From Roseibium sediminis (lineage in GTDB: Bacteria; Pseudomonadota; Alphaproteobacteria; Rhizobiales; Stappiaceae), in contig NZ_VXDB01000010.1 in NCBI RefSeq assembly GCF_008711325.1, forward strand, positions 62,001-126,000: a DNA stretch of 64,000 nucleotides. The letters are read 5' to 3'. This document shows, one piece after another, positions 23,969 through 33,191 of the stretch (the first letter of the stretch is position 1; each line of letters begins with the position of its first letter). A program made the position numbers and the translations under genes. Under the pieces are notes generated by a model. It ran no database searches. It had not been told where the DNA came from and saw nothing but the letters and a program-made list of their open reading frames with translations.

Positions 23969-26701
23969 GTGACCATTCGCAATCTGGATGCCTTTTTCGC
24001 TCCAAACTCAATCGCCATCATAGGCCCGTCCCGGCACTCCAGCCGCTTCACCGAGCGGCTTCTTGAAGGCTTGCCCCGCAGCCTGCAGAAGATTTCCTCC
24101 ATCCATCTCGTTGGAATTTCCGCCCCAAAGGGCAGCGGGTACGAAACATGCTCCGACCATCGGCAACTGCCGGAAAACATCGGCCTGGTTGTCTATCTCG
24201 GCTCTGAACTGCAGGCCCCGGCGGTTTTCGAGAGCCTTGCCAGGCGCGGCACACGCGCGATCCTTATCCCGTCACCGGGCTTCGAGACCTGGCCGGAACA
24301 TGTGTTGCAGGCCTGCCGGGAAGCCGCGCGACCTGCCAGCTTGCGCCTTATCGGACCGGGTAGTCTGGGCTATTGTGTTCCGGCAACCGGCCTGAACACC
24401 CTTTTGAGTGCTGTTCCCGCCGATCCCGGCGACATTGCCTTCATCTCCCGCTCGGGCGCGGTTCTCAATGCGACCCTTTCCTGGGCGAAACAGAACAAGA
24501 CCGGCTTTTCCGCCGTTGTCTCGCTGGGCACCCGCATGGATGTCGATATCGGCGACCTGATAGATCACTTCGCACAGGACTATCGTACCCGGTCGATCCT
24601 CCTGCATGTGGAAGGCATTTCCGCGCCGCGGAAGTTCCTGTCCGCCGCACGCGCGGCTGCTCGCAGCAAACCGGTGATCATTATCCGCTCCGGGCGCAGC
24701 CGCGATGTGACATCCAGCGGGCGAACCCATGCCGGAAAACTCGCAACGCCGGACCTTGTCTATGACGCCGTGTTCCGGCGCACAGGCGTCATGCGGGTTG
24801 CCGATCTGGACGAAATGTTCGAGGCGGTGGAGACGCTATCGCGTGTTCGCATCCCCCAATGCAAAGCCCTTGCCGTCGTCTCCAACGGGCGAAGCCTTGC
24901 CAGCCTTGCTGCCGATGCCATCGTGGACCGGGGCGGAGCGTTGGCACAGTTGAGTGAAGAAACCAGCCGGGCCATTGCTCCTTTTTGCCGAAATGGTGGC
25001 GACACACCATCTTCTGCTCAAACTGCAGCAGCCCTCGTTCTGACCGAAGACATTCCCAATCAGGCCTTGTGCGACGTGCTGAAGACCGTGCTGAAAGATC
25101 CTGCCGTCGACGGTGTTCTGGCCCTTCAGGCGGGCACGGCCTTTACCTCGCTGTCCTCTTTTGGCGATGCAATTGCCGAAGCCGCAAAGGCAGACAAGCG
25201 CCGAACCGGTCGGAAGAAAGCGATTGTCGTCGGTCTTGTCGGCGGCAGTCCGCAGGACCGGACTGCGCTCGATGAAGCCCGTATTCCCAGCTATACGAGT
25301 CCTGCCGAGGCCGTGCGCAGCATCATGTATCTTGCCCGCGACGCCCAGTCGCGGGACTTCCTGATGGCGGCTCCGCCGAGCTTGCCGGTCGATTTCTCAC
25401 CCGATGCCAAGACGGCACGCGCGATTGTCGACAAGGCCATGGCCAGCGGCCAGAAGTGGCTGTCTCCGGAAGAGGTTTGCGCCATTCTTGCAGCCTATCA
25501 GATACCGATTATCGAAACCCGGCTTGCAACGAGTCCCGAGGAAGCGGCCGAGTTGTCGCGCGGGATATTTCAAAGAAGCCGGCACTGCGTGGTGAAGCTC
25601 ATTTCGCCTGACCTGCCGTTCAAGTCAAAATTCGATGGCGTGAGGCTCGGTGTTGAATCCCCTGCTGCGGTTCAGGAAGCCGCGCAAGAACTGATTTCCA
25701 AGACACAGGCAGCGTTTCCGGCCGCAACGATCGCCGGGGTCAGCGTTCATCCCATGCTGGAAGACCGCCACGGGGTGGAACTCTACATGGGACTGGCGGA
25801 CACGCCGATTTTCGGCCCCGTAATGGTATTTGGTCATGGCGGCACGGCGGTCGAGGACAGTCTGGACATCTCGCTGGAGCTGCCCCCGCTGGACCTCAAT
25901 CTCGCGGAGGCGCTGATTGATCGCACCCGCATCGTCCGGCTGCTGAATGGCGGCGAAACACGGCCGCGCCTTGACCGGGAAGCCGTTGCCCAGACGCTGG
26001 TAAAACTGTCGCAGATCACCATCGACATTCCGGAGATTCTGGAACTCGATATCAATCCGATTGTGGTGCGCAAGGAGGGCATTCTGGCGCTGGACGCCCG
26101 GATGACGCTTGGCACGCCGACGCAGCACCCGGGGCGCACCGGAGCCTCGCGCCTTGCAATTGCCCCCTACCCCAGCGAATGGGAGCAGACGCTGACGCTG
26201 AAAGACGGGCAAACCGTCTTCACCCGTCCGGTGCGTCCGGAAGACGAGGATCTGTTCAAGGCGTTTTTCGAGCAGGTTTCAGCCGAAGACCTTCGCCTTC
26301 GTTTCTTTGCGCCTGTTCGCGATTTCAATCGAAAGTTCCTCGCGCGGCTAACCCAGCTGGACTACGCCCGCGCCATGGCCTTTGCTGCCATTGATCCGAA
26401 ATCCGGCGAGCTTCTGGGTGTGGTGCGGCTCCACGCGGACCCGGACCACAAGACCGGCGAATATGCGGTGATGGTTCGCTCGGACCTGAAAGGGGTCGGT
26501 CTCGGGCTGGCACTGATGAAGCTGATCATTCACTACGCCAAGGCTGACGGCATAGAGACAATCCGCGGCGAGGTGCTCAAGGAGAACACCAACATGCTCT
26601 CCATGTGCGAGGCTCTCGGGTTCGACGTCCATACGTCGCCCGGCGACCCCGGCATTGCCGAAGTCATCCTGCCGGTCGGTCAGGCTGCACGCGAAGCCTG
26701 A
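23969..26701 (+). CDS. Pat-type protein lysine acetyltransferase (NDP-forming acyl-CoA synthetase domain fused to GNAT)
   Basis: A 910-residue protein. Residues 1-700 form the NDP-forming acyl-CoA synthetase module: CoA-binding start IRNLDAFFAPNSIAIIG, ligase-CoA segments, and an ATP-grasp part (LAAYQIPIIETRLA, KLISPDLPFKSK, FGHGGTAVE, LELDINPIVV). The C-terminal ~170 residues are a GNAT acetyltransferase (RPVRPEDEDLFKAFF, YAVMVRSDLKGVGLGLALMKLIIHYA). This matches Pat/PatZ enzymes that acetylate metabolic enzymes such as acetyl-CoA synthetase. A GTG start at 23969 gives the family N-terminus; the TTG 36 bases upstream does not. Its place next to uspA suggests stress or carbon control. Confidence 0.85.
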   Translation: MTIRNLDAFFAPNSIAIIGPSRHSSRFTERLLEGLPRSLQKISSIHLVGISAPKGSGYETCSDHRQLPENIGLVVYLGSELQAPAVFESLARRGTRAILIPSPGFETWPEHVLQACREAARPASLRLIGPGSLGYCVPATGLNTLLSAVPADPGDIAFISRSGAVLNATLSWAKQNKTGFSAVVSLGTRMDVDIGDLIDHFAQDYRTRSILLHVEGISAPRKFLSAARAAARSKPVIIIRSGRSRDVTSSGRTHAGKLATPDLVYDAVFRRTGVMRVADLDEMFEAVETLSRVRIPQCKALAVVSNGRSLASLAADAIVDRGGALAQLSEETSRAIAPFCRNGGDTPSSAQTAAALVLTEDIPNQALCDVLKTVLKDPAVDGVLALQAGTAFTSLSSFGDAIAEAAKADKRRTGRKKAIVVGLVGGSPQDRTALDEARIPSYTSPAEAVRSIMYLARDAQSRDFLMAAPPSLPVDFSPDAKTARAIVDKAMASGQKWLSPEEVCAILAAYQIPIIETRLATSPEEAAELSRGIFQRSRHCVVKLISPDLPFKSKFDGVRLGVESPAAVQEAAQELISKTQAAFPAATIAGVSVHPMLEDRHGVELYMGLADTPIFGPVMVFGHGGTAVEDSLDISLELPPLDLNLAEALIDRTRIVRLLNGGETRPRLDREAVAQTLVKLSQITIDIPEILELDINPIVVRKEGILALDARMTLGTPTQHPGRTGASRLAIAPYPSEWEQTLTLKDGQTVFTRPVRPEDEDLFKAFFEQVSAEDLRLRFFAPVRDFNRKFLARLTQLDYARAMAFAAIDPKSGELLGVVRLHADPDHKTGEYAVMVRSDLKGVGLGLALMKLIIHYAKADGIETIRGEVLKENTNMLSMCEALGFDVHTSPGDPGIAEVILPVGQAAREA

Positions 26702-26726
26702 CCGCCAAGTCGCGCTGCTTGTCTTG

Positions 26727-26821
26727 GAGCACGTCTCGTTTTTACTGAATCACTCGACGCGCTCTAAAAATTTGATTTGTCGCGTTTCCTGACGACGAAC
26801 CGGTATCCACTTCGCCTGGAA
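26727..26821 (+). repeat. Dispersed intergenic repeat, copy 1
   Basis: About 94 bases that recur in opposite orientation at 30760-30853. Shared blocks include GAGCACGTCTCG, ACTGAATCACTCGACG, TTTGATTTG and ACCGGTATCCACTTCGCC. It lies between two convergent genes and contains inverted repeats that could fold as RNA or cruciform. Confidence 0.8.
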
Positions 26822-26826
26822 CGGCT

Positions 26827-28500
26827 TTAAGCCTTCAACTGGGCCTGCGCCCGGATTTGCGAAAGGGACGCTGCAGGCGTGATGGCTTCCGGATCAATCT
26901 TCAGGTGAAGGAGAGCCGGCTGGCCTGATGCAAGTGCCCGCTCCATGGCCGGACCGAAGGCATCTGTCGTCTCCACGGTTTCGGCAAAGGCGCCATAGGA
27001 ACGGGCCAGAGCAGCAAAGTCCGGGTTCTTGAGCTCGGTTGCCGAAATACGAGCCGGATAGGTCCGCTCCTGATGCATGCGGATGGTGCCGTACATGCCA
27101 TTGTCGACCACCACGACAATGATATTCGCGCCATCCTGACAGGCCGTGCCGAATTCCTGAATGGTCATCTGCAAACAGCCGTCGCCAGCAAAGCAGACCA
27201 CGGGGCGGTTCGGGAAGGCCAGTTTGGCGGCAATGGCTGCCGGAAGGCCGTAGCCCATCGAGCCGGAAGTAGGGGCTGCCTGACTTCCGAACGTGCGGAA
27301 CCGATGGAACCGGTGCACCCAGGTCGCATAATTGCCAGCGCCATTGGTGAAGATGGTGTCTTCAGGCATGTTGCCTTCAATCCAGTCCATGACACCTGCC
27401 ATCTGCAGGGAACCCGGCGTCTGTGGGCGGGCAGCGGACCAGGCGAGATAATCCTCGTGCGCCTCTGCAACGGCGCTGCCACGATTTGTTCCGGCAGGTG
27501 CTGCAAGTGCGGCCAAAGCCTTGGCGAAGGCAACCGGGCTGGCGTGGATCGGCAATGCGGCTCGATAGACCCGGCCCAGTTCCTCCGCATCGGGATGAAC
27601 ATGGACAAGCGGCTGTTTCGGCTGGGGAATATCAAGCAGCGTATAGGACTGACTCGGCATTTCGGACAGTCGCCCACCGACCAGCAGCACCAGATCCGAC
27701 TGGCGAACACGTTCGGCCAGCTTCGGATTGATGCCGATTCCGACATCACCGGCATAGTTCGGATGAAGGTGATCAAACAGCATCTGACGGCGGAAGGAAC
27801 AGGCAACCGGAAGATCAAACGTTTCCGCAAACCGGGTGAAGTTGGCTACGGCTTCCTCTGTCCAGCGGCTTCCACCCAAAATGGCAATAGGTCTTTGCGC
27901 TGTCGCCAGACGCTCTGCCAGATCCGCCATCTGATCGGCACCTGGGTGGGTTTCCAGCTGGGTCCAGGCAGCGGGCTGGGAAACGGTTGCTGTCTCCACC
28001 AGCATATCTTCCGGCAAGGCCAGAACGACCGGGCCCGGACGACCGGATGTGGCAACGTGGTAGGCGCGCGACAGGAATTCCGGCACACGGTCCGCCTGAT
28101 CGATTTCGGCAACCCATTTCGCCATTCCGCCGAACATCTGGCGGTAGTTCACCTCCTGAAAGGCCTCGCGCTCGCGCATGGATTGTTCGATCTGGCCAAT
28201 GAACAGGATCATGGGCGTGGAGTCCTGCGCAGCTACATGGATGCCGGCAGCCGCATTCGTGGCGCCGGGACCGCGTGTCACCATGCAGATGCCGGGCTTG
28301 CCGGTCAGCTTGCCATGGGCTTCGGCCATCATGGCGGCGCCGCCTTCCTGACGGCACACCGTTACCGGGATACGGGCATCATGGAGCGCATCGAGAACGG
28401 CGAGATAACTCTCGCCCGGAACACAGAAAACCCGCTCGGCCCCGTGTTTCTCCAACGCATCCACCAGCAACTGGCCACCGGTTCTTTCCTGCGCGTTCAT
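26827..28500 (-). CDS. Thiamine-diphosphate-dependent enzyme, acetolactate-synthase-like
   Basis: A 557-residue ThDP enzyme with the usual three domains: N-terminal pyrimidine-binding (GGQLLVDALEKHGAERVFCVPGES with catalytic Glu in VTVCRQEGGAAMMAEAHGKL), central, and C-terminal pyrophosphate-binding with the GDGCLQMTIQEFGTACQDGANIIVVVVDN motif, key GDG...N residues intact. It resembles acetolactate synthase large subunits, but no small regulatory subunit follows, so a catabolic or unrelated carboligase/decarboxylase is more likely. GGAGAG precedes ATG 28498-28500. The substrate is unknown. Confidence 0.8.
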   Translation of the reverse strand: MNAQERTGGQLLVDALEKHGAERVFCVPGESYLAVLDALHDARIPVTVCRQEGGAAMMAEAHGKLTGKPGICMVTRGPGATNAAAGIHVAAQDSTPMILFIGQIEQSMREREAFQEVNYRQMFGGMAKWVAEIDQADRVPEFLSRAYHVATSGRPGPVVLALPEDMLVETATVSQPAAWTQLETHPGADQMADLAERLATAQRPIAILGGSRWTEEAVANFTRFAETFDLPVACSFRRQMLFDHLHPNYAGDVGIGINPKLAERVRQSDLVLLVGGRLSEMPSQSYTLLDIPQPKQPLVHVHPDAEELGRVYRAALPIHASPVAFAKALAALAAPAGTNRGSAVAEAHEDYLAWSAARPQTPGSLQMAGVMDWIEGNMPEDTIFTNGAGNYATWVHRFHRFRTFGSQAAPTSGSMGYGLPAAIAAKLAFPNRPVVCFAGDGCLQMTIQEFGTACQDGANIIVVVVDNGMYGTIRMHQERTYPARISATELKNPDFAALARSYGAFAETVETTDAFGPAMERALASGQPALLHLKIDPEAITPAASLSQIRAQAQLKA

Positions 28501-28623
28501 TCCATCACTCTCCAAACCTGATATCACCCAAAAGGATCTACCCTTTCGTATATCGCAGTTTCCCAAGGACTTGGAGAGTTCACCCCACGTTATTTGGCAA
28601 TGAGATCATTTCGATATGGAATG

Positions 28624-28649
28624 AAAAAGCCGCGACCGAGGCCGCGGCT
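28624..28649 (-). terminator. Rho-independent terminator after the conserved 126-residue gene
   Basis: AGCCGCG and CGCGGCT pair around 8 bases; on the minus strand five T residues follow. Confidence 0.8.
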
Positions 28650-28682
28650 ATCTTCCTGTCATGTCCCTGTATCCTGCTGGGC

Positions 28683-29063
28683 TCAAACAGGCTGCACGGT
28701 CACGACCTGGAAAGTGTGAAGGTCGCCATCCTCATCCTTGATGGACACATATTCACCGGGGAGAAAGGCATGGGCACCGAAACGATATCCTGCTTCATCA
28801 TCATCCTCGCCCTCGATGTCATAGTGGAACGCCCAAGACCCGCCCGGACGATGGATCAGGTGGCCGAGTTCGTCTTCCTCGTTTCCCCAGAAGCGGCGCA
28901 CACGACAATGCTCCCGCTCCTTTTTCCAGATCGCAGCATCAATATGTCCGGTTTCGTCCAGTGGGGCGGTGAATTCATAGCCGTGACGGGCAGACCCTTG
29001 CGGGTGCTCTTTGGTTCTCGCCAGATTAAGCCGGATTTTCCTGAGGGCTTTCAGATCGCTCAT
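28683..29063 (-). CDS. Conserved hypothetical protein (126 aa)
   Basis: I do not know a function. The protein has a basic N-terminus (KALRKIRLNLARTKEHPQGSARHGYEF) and an acidic middle (EGEDDDEAGYRFGAHAFLPGEYVSI), a pattern I recall from many rhizobial hypothetical proteins of this size. It has no signal peptide, membrane helix or cysteine pair. ATG 29061-29063 is preceded by GGAAG. It is divergent from the kinase-like gene (154-base gap) and ends at a terminator, so it is a single transcription unit. Confidence 0.7.
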   Translation of the reverse strand: MSDLKALRKIRLNLARTKEHPQGSARHGYEFTAPLDETGHIDAAIWKKEREHCRVRRFWGNEEDELGHLIHRPGGSWAFHYDIEGEDDDEAGYRFGAHAFLPGEYVSIKDEDGDLHTFQVVTVQPV

Positions 29064-29217
29064 GACCTGCTTCCTTTCCGTTGTCTTCTCCAGACTGGCA
29101 CAGGGCAGAATTCCTACATTGAGGGAAATCAAACCACTGGGTACAACTTGATGCCTCACTGCAAGCGCAGGGTGTGATACCAACCTCAAGAGATAAGAAG
29201 CAGGCGGATCGCGTGGG

Positions 29218-30753
29218 ATGACGACACAGAACGAAGTCTTCGAGTTCCTGATGAGACTGCCATCGGACAATCCCGAACAGCCCGAGGTTGTCAGGATAGA
29301 TACCGGCGCGAATGTGATTTTCCTGTGCGGCTCGAAGGCATTCAAGGTCAAGCGGGCAGTCAAATACCCGTTTCTGGATTACTCCACCCTCGCCTTGCGC
29401 AAAGAGGCCTGCCACCGAGAATTTCGGCTGAACACACCAAACGCCCCGCAACTCTATCTCGGCGCACGGCCTGTCACCCGATCACCAGATGGGCAACTGG
29501 CTCTGGATGGCCAAGGCCCTGTGGTTGAATGGGTTGTCGAGATGAACAGGTTCGACAGCAACAAGGAACTGGAAATTCTGGCGGAACACGAAAGCCTCTC
29601 GCCCGAACTGGCCGATGATCTCGCCGTCATGATGGCAAATGCCCATGACCGCGCACCGCCCATGGACGCCGGGCGCTTTGTCGATGAGCTTCGCAAATAC
29701 CTCTCCCAGAATGACGACGCCTTTGCCGATGCCGGTGACATTTTCCCCGTTGATCAGGCCAAAGCCTTGTCGGAACGGGCCAGTGCCGTTTTGGCCGAAA
29801 TTGAACCCATCATTCTAAGGCGCGGCAAGGCAGGCCTTGTGCGACTTTGCCATGGCGATGCCCACACACGAAACATCGTGCTGCTGGACGGAAAACCGGT
29901 GCTCTTTGATGCAGTGGAGTTCTCCGATGACATCGCCACCTGCGATCTCCTCTATGACCTTGCCTATCTTTTGATGGATCTTTGGGCACTTGGTCAAAAG
30001 GCTGCTGCCAATCGCGTTTTCAATCGATATCTGGACAGGACTGCAAGACCGGAAGATCTGGAAGGCCTTGCCACCCTTCCCTTTTATCTGATGATGCGGG
30101 CAGCGCTTCGAGCGAAGATTTCGGCGGCCAATTCTTCCTTTCAGGCGAAGGACGCGGACAGGGACAGACTGGTCCGTGATGCAAAATCCTATTTCCAGCT
30201 GGCACAGGATTTCCTGAGCGAAACCCGCCCGATGTTTGTCGCCATCGGCGGCTTTTCGGGGACGGGAAAAACCACCACCGCCTATGGACTTGCTCCCGAG
30301 CTTGGCCCCGCGCCGGGTGCCCGGGTGCTGCGAACCGACGTGGAACGCAAGGTGTCTCTTGGGTTGGCGGAAACAGACCCGGCGCCTCCGGAAGCCTACA
30401 CCCGTGAGCGGTCCGATGCGGTTTATGTCGCACTTGAAAAAAAGGCACGCGCAGTGCTCGCGGCCGGTCAGTCAGTGATTTTCGATGGCGTTCTCGGCGC
30501 CCCTGCGGAGCGCGATCGGCTGGAGCAGATCGCGACACATGCCGACGTGCCCTTTGCTGGGATCTGGCTGGAGGTCCCGATCGAAATCGCCAAGGAACGC
30601 GTTTCCAAACGCGAGAATGATGCGTCGGATGCAACACCGGAGGTCATCGACTTTCAGGCGACGTTCGATATCGAACCGCTCCACTGGCCGAGGGTTTCTG
30701 CCGGAGAAACACCACAGGCCACTCTTGCTGAAGTTCGGAAACACACAGCCTAG
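29218..30753 (+). CDS. Two-domain kinase-like protein: aminoglycoside-phosphotransferase fold plus P-loop NTPase
   Basis: The 511-residue protein joins two domains. The N-terminal ~320 residues resemble aminoglycoside phosphotransferase-like small-molecule kinases, with FKVKRAVKYPFLDYSTL near residue 45, the catalytic HGDAHTRNIV loop near 212 and the metal-binding FDAVEFSD. The C-terminal part is a P-loop NTPase/kinase with Walker A GGFSGTGKTTTA near residue 344 and a second motif SVIFDGVLGAPAERD. Fused proteins of this layout are widespread but lack a settled substrate. It should not be taken as an antibiotic-resistance gene. ATG at 29218. Confidence 0.8.
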   Translation: MTTQNEVFEFLMRLPSDNPEQPEVVRIDTGANVIFLCGSKAFKVKRAVKYPFLDYSTLALRKEACHREFRLNTPNAPQLYLGARPVTRSPDGQLALDGQGPVVEWVVEMNRFDSNKELEILAEHESLSPELADDLAVMMANAHDRAPPMDAGRFVDELRKYLSQNDDAFADAGDIFPVDQAKALSERASAVLAEIEPIILRRGKAGLVRLCHGDAHTRNIVLLDGKPVLFDAVEFSDDIATCDLLYDLAYLLMDLWALGQKAAANRVFNRYLDRTARPEDLEGLATLPFYLMMRAALRAKISAANSSFQAKDADRDRLVRDAKSYFQLAQDFLSETRPMFVAIGGFSGTGKTTTAYGLAPELGPAPGARVLRTDVERKVSLGLAETDPAPPEAYTRERSDAVYVALEKKARAVLAAGQSVIFDGVLGAPAERDRLEQIATHADVPFAGIWLEVPIEIAKERVSKRENDASDATPEVIDFQATFDIEPLHWPRVSAGETPQATLAEVRKHTA

Positions 30754-30759
30754 AGTATT

Positions 30760-30853
30760 TCCAGGCGAAGTGGATACCGGTTCGCCGTCAGGAAATGCGT
30801 CAAATCAAATATTTAGGGCACGTCGAGTGATTCAGTGAATGCGAGACGTGCTC
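30760..30853 (-). repeat. Dispersed intergenic repeat, copy 2 (inverted relative to copy 1)
   Basis: The reverse complement matches 26727-26821 over about 94 bases with roughly one mismatch in seven. Within it CACGTC and GACGTG flank an inner ATTCA-G-TGAAT hairpin. It starts 6 bases after the kinase stop and ends at the azlD stop. Confidence 0.8.
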
Positions 30854-31173
30854 TAGAGCCCGGATGCCCTGAGCAGGGCGGCGCAGACAGCCGCCACGAC
30901 CACCGCAACAAAGTCGCGTTTCAACACCGCCATCACCAGAGCGGCCATCGCAAGCGCCATCATGGTGGAAAGCCCGCCTTTCAGGGCAATCGGCAGAATG
31001 GTGGAGACAATGATCGCCCCCGGCAGTGCCTCAAGAGCCCGGCGCACACGCGGTGTCAGGGGCACCTGCCCCATGATCCAGTAGCCGCATGCCCGCATGG
31101 CATAGGTTACTGCCGTCATGCCAAGGACAGCGACGATGAACATCCAGTCTGCAGGAATGAGCGGTTCACTCAT
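30853..31173 (-). CDS. azlD: AzlD-type small subunit of branched-chain amino acid exporter
   Basis: A 106-residue membrane protein with four hydrophobic segments and the AzlD features VTYAMRACGYWIMG, PRVRRALEALPGAIIVSTILP. Together with AzlC it exports branched-chain or related amino acids from the cytoplasm. ATG 31171-31173 overlaps the end of azlC by 8 bases, so the two are translationally coupled. The stop codon touches the dispersed repeat copy 2. Confidence 0.88.
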   Translation of the reverse strand: MSEPLIPADWMFIVAVLGMTAVTYAMRACGYWIMGQVPLTPRVRRALEALPGAIIVSTILPIALKGGLSTMMALAMAALVMAVLKRDFVAVVVAAVCAALLRASGL

Positions 31174-31867
31174 CGAACATCGCTCCCGCAATGGCTCCGG
31201 ATATCGCCCCGGTGAGAATGCCCCAGTAGCCGCCGGTCAGATACCAGGTTCCGATGGAGACAACGGCCGCCGTCAACCAACTGACGGTTTGACGTTTGCC
31301 CTTCCAGAGCGGCACCAGCATGGCAACGAAAAACGCAGGCAGGACAACATCGAGGCCCCATGCGGCAGGATCTGCGATCGCATTTCCCGCCATGTAACCG
31401 GGGATCACCGACAACGCCCACATCACCCACAGAAACAGACCGCTTCCGAGATAAATGCCCCAGTCGCGCTCGCCCTTGCCGTATTCCCGCAAGGATAGCA
31501 GCCAGTTGATGTCTGTCAGGAAGTAGAGCGAGGGATAGGTTTGCCAGGCGGGCACACTTCCCAGCCAGGGCCGGAGGCTCGCCCCCAGAAGCAGCATGCG
31601 CATGTTGACTGCCGCCGTGACCCCGATCATCGCCAGCATGATCCCGTAGGTCAGCTGCGACTGGTAGATCTCCATGGCAACAAACTGGGACGCACCGGCA
31701 AACACCATGGAATTGATCAGGAACGTCTCGAAAAGTGTGAGCCCCTTTTGGGCGCAGACAGTTCCAAACACCGCACCGAACACCATTGACGCGGGCAGGA
31801 TAGGCAAACTGAGCCGAATGCCCCTGAGGCATCCGGCAAGGGACAGGGTTGCGGGTTCTGCGTTCAT
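31166..31867 (-). CDS. azlC: AzlC-type branched-chain amino acid exporter large subunit
   Basis: A 233-residue membrane protein of the AzlC/YgaZ family, with GIRLSLPILPASMVFGAVFGTVC, FAGASQFVAMEI and the LTDINWLLSL segment. About seven hydrophobic stretches are visible. It is the main subunit of the exporter formed with AzlD. Start ATG 31865-31867. Such genes are often under Lrp control; an AT-rich patch with ATCATCATATTTGAT lies about 125 bases upstream, but a site is not proven. Confidence 0.88.
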   Translation of the reverse strand: MNAEPATLSLAGCLRGIRLSLPILPASMVFGAVFGTVCAQKGLTLFETFLINSMVFAGASQFVAMEIYQSQLTYGIMLAMIGVTAAVNMRMLLLGASLRPWLGSVPAWQTYPSLYFLTDINWLLSLREYGKGERDWGIYLGSGLFLWVMWALSVIPGYMAGNAIADPAAWGLDVVLPAFFVAMLVPLWKGKRQTVSWLTAAVVSIGTWYLTGGYWGILTGAISGAIAGAMFDE

Positions 31868-32027
31868 GACACCATCTGCCGGAGCTCACGTCCGGACCGG
31901 AAAAACCTTTGCCGGGCAAGCCGATGCGTTCGGCCCGCCTCGGGTCGGCTTCTCCTTACCCCCTGTCGACCCATCAGCACAAATCATCATATTTGATAGA
32001 CCCATCACCAACGGTTGTGGCGCAAGG

Positions 32028-32855
32028 TCACAACAGGACGTCGTACAGCATGCGAAGGCCGGTGAACCCGAGGAAGATCGCAAAGACAAGCTTGAGCTTG
32101 GACGGATCAATCGTGTGGGCAATCTTGGCGCCCAAAGGAGCCGACAAGGTGGACGCCGGGATGATCAGCAGGAAGCCGATCATGTTCACATAGCCCAGGG
32201 AAAAGGGCGGACGGTTTTCAACACCCCAGCCGAAATAGATCGACATCAAGGTTCCGGGAACCGCGATGATCAGCCCAATGGCTGCCGCAGTGCCAACGGC
32301 CTTGCGGATGGGGTAGTTGAACAGCGTCAATATCGGAACTCCAAGAGTTCCCCCGCCGATGCCCATCATGACGGAAATTCCGCCGATCATCACGCCTAGG
32401 GTTTCGCGGATCGGGGTTCCGGGAAGCTTTTCCGCCAAGGCTGCGCCATCCTTGCGGAAAAGCATGTTGGCCGCGACCGCGAGAGCCACCACACCAAAGA
32501 CCACAGTCAAGGCGCCGCCGGAAATATTGCCGGCCAGTGTCGCGCCGCCGATGACGCCGAGCGCAATAGCCCACCACCAGGTTTTCAGCAAATCCATGTC
32601 CACGGCACCACGTTTCCAGTGGGCCCTTGCGGATGAGGCGCCGGTTGCAAGGATCGTGGCGAGCGAAGTTCCGACCGCCACATGCATGAGGACGGTCGGA
32701 TCCACCTTGAGGAACGTGAACATGTAATAGAGCACGGGGACAATGACGATGCCGCCTCCGACACCCAGTAGCCCCGCGATAATGCCCGCAACGACACCGG
32801 TTGCCAGCAAAGCCGCCGCCAGAATTGCCAGCGACAGCAGACTGATATCTTCCAT
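32028..32855 (-). CDS. TauE/SafE-family (TSUP) membrane permease
   Basis: A 275-residue protein with eight hydrophobic segments in two repeats, each led by the family motif: GIIAGLLGVGGGIVIVPVLYY near residue 24 and GGISVMMGIGGGTLGVPILTL near 157. TSUP proteins move small organosulfur or carboxylate anions across the inner membrane; known members export sulfite or sulfoacetate. The substrate here cannot be read, though the sulfur genes at the right of the window make a sulfur anion plausible. ATG at 32853-32855. Confidence 0.85.
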   Translation of the reverse strand: MEDISLLSLAILAAALLATGVVAGIIAGLLGVGGGIVIVPVLYYMFTFLKVDPTVLMHVAVGTSLATILATGASSARAHWKRGAVDMDLLKTWWWAIALGVIGGATLAGNISGGALTVVFGVVALAVAANMLFRKDGAALAEKLPGTPIRETLGVMIGGISVMMGIGGGTLGVPILTLFNYPIRKAVGTAAAIGLIIAVPGTLMSIYFGWGVENRPPFSLGYVNMIGFLLIIPASTLSAPLGAKIAHTIDPSKLKLVFAIFLGFTGLRMLYDVLL

Positions 32856-33191
32856 GTTCCACGCCTTGTCTGGTTGATCGGCGGAACGATAGGTCGCCCT
32901 TTCCAGAATTACCAGTACGGATCAGCGAGTGCCGGTTCGCCTGGACGCAAAAACTTCAACCGTAAATGTGCCCTACCCCTTTGCCAGGCTTCACATCGAA
33001 GTGATTGTTCCGTGTCCCCGCTTAGCGCTGTAATGCATTGAAAGTAAAACAGAACAGACTTAGATCCGACCGGCGCTGCAAAAGCTTGAGACAACTGACT
33101 GGTATCGGCAATTCGAGGCGTTCTTCCCAAGGGTTCAACAGATCCTCGCAAGCTACCCTCTCCAACCGAAAGTCCGCAAAAAGGATAAGAC
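32856..33191. other. 336-base divergent intergenic region
   Basis: It separates the TSUP permease (minus) from the glutaredoxin-like gene (plus) and must hold both promoters. I see no gene with reasonable codon use; an open minus-strand frame over part of it has no family character. No strong inverted repeat stands out. Confidence 0.4.

Noticed and set aside
27073..28521. Long open plus-strand frame (482 codons) opposite the ThDP enzyme
   Set aside because: Antisense shadow of a GC-rich gene with clear ThDP motifs; no family features of its own.
29218..30753. Aminoglycoside resistance gene
   Set aside because: The phosphotransferase fold is shared by many small-molecule kinases, and the fusion to a P-loop kinase is not a known resistance enzyme.
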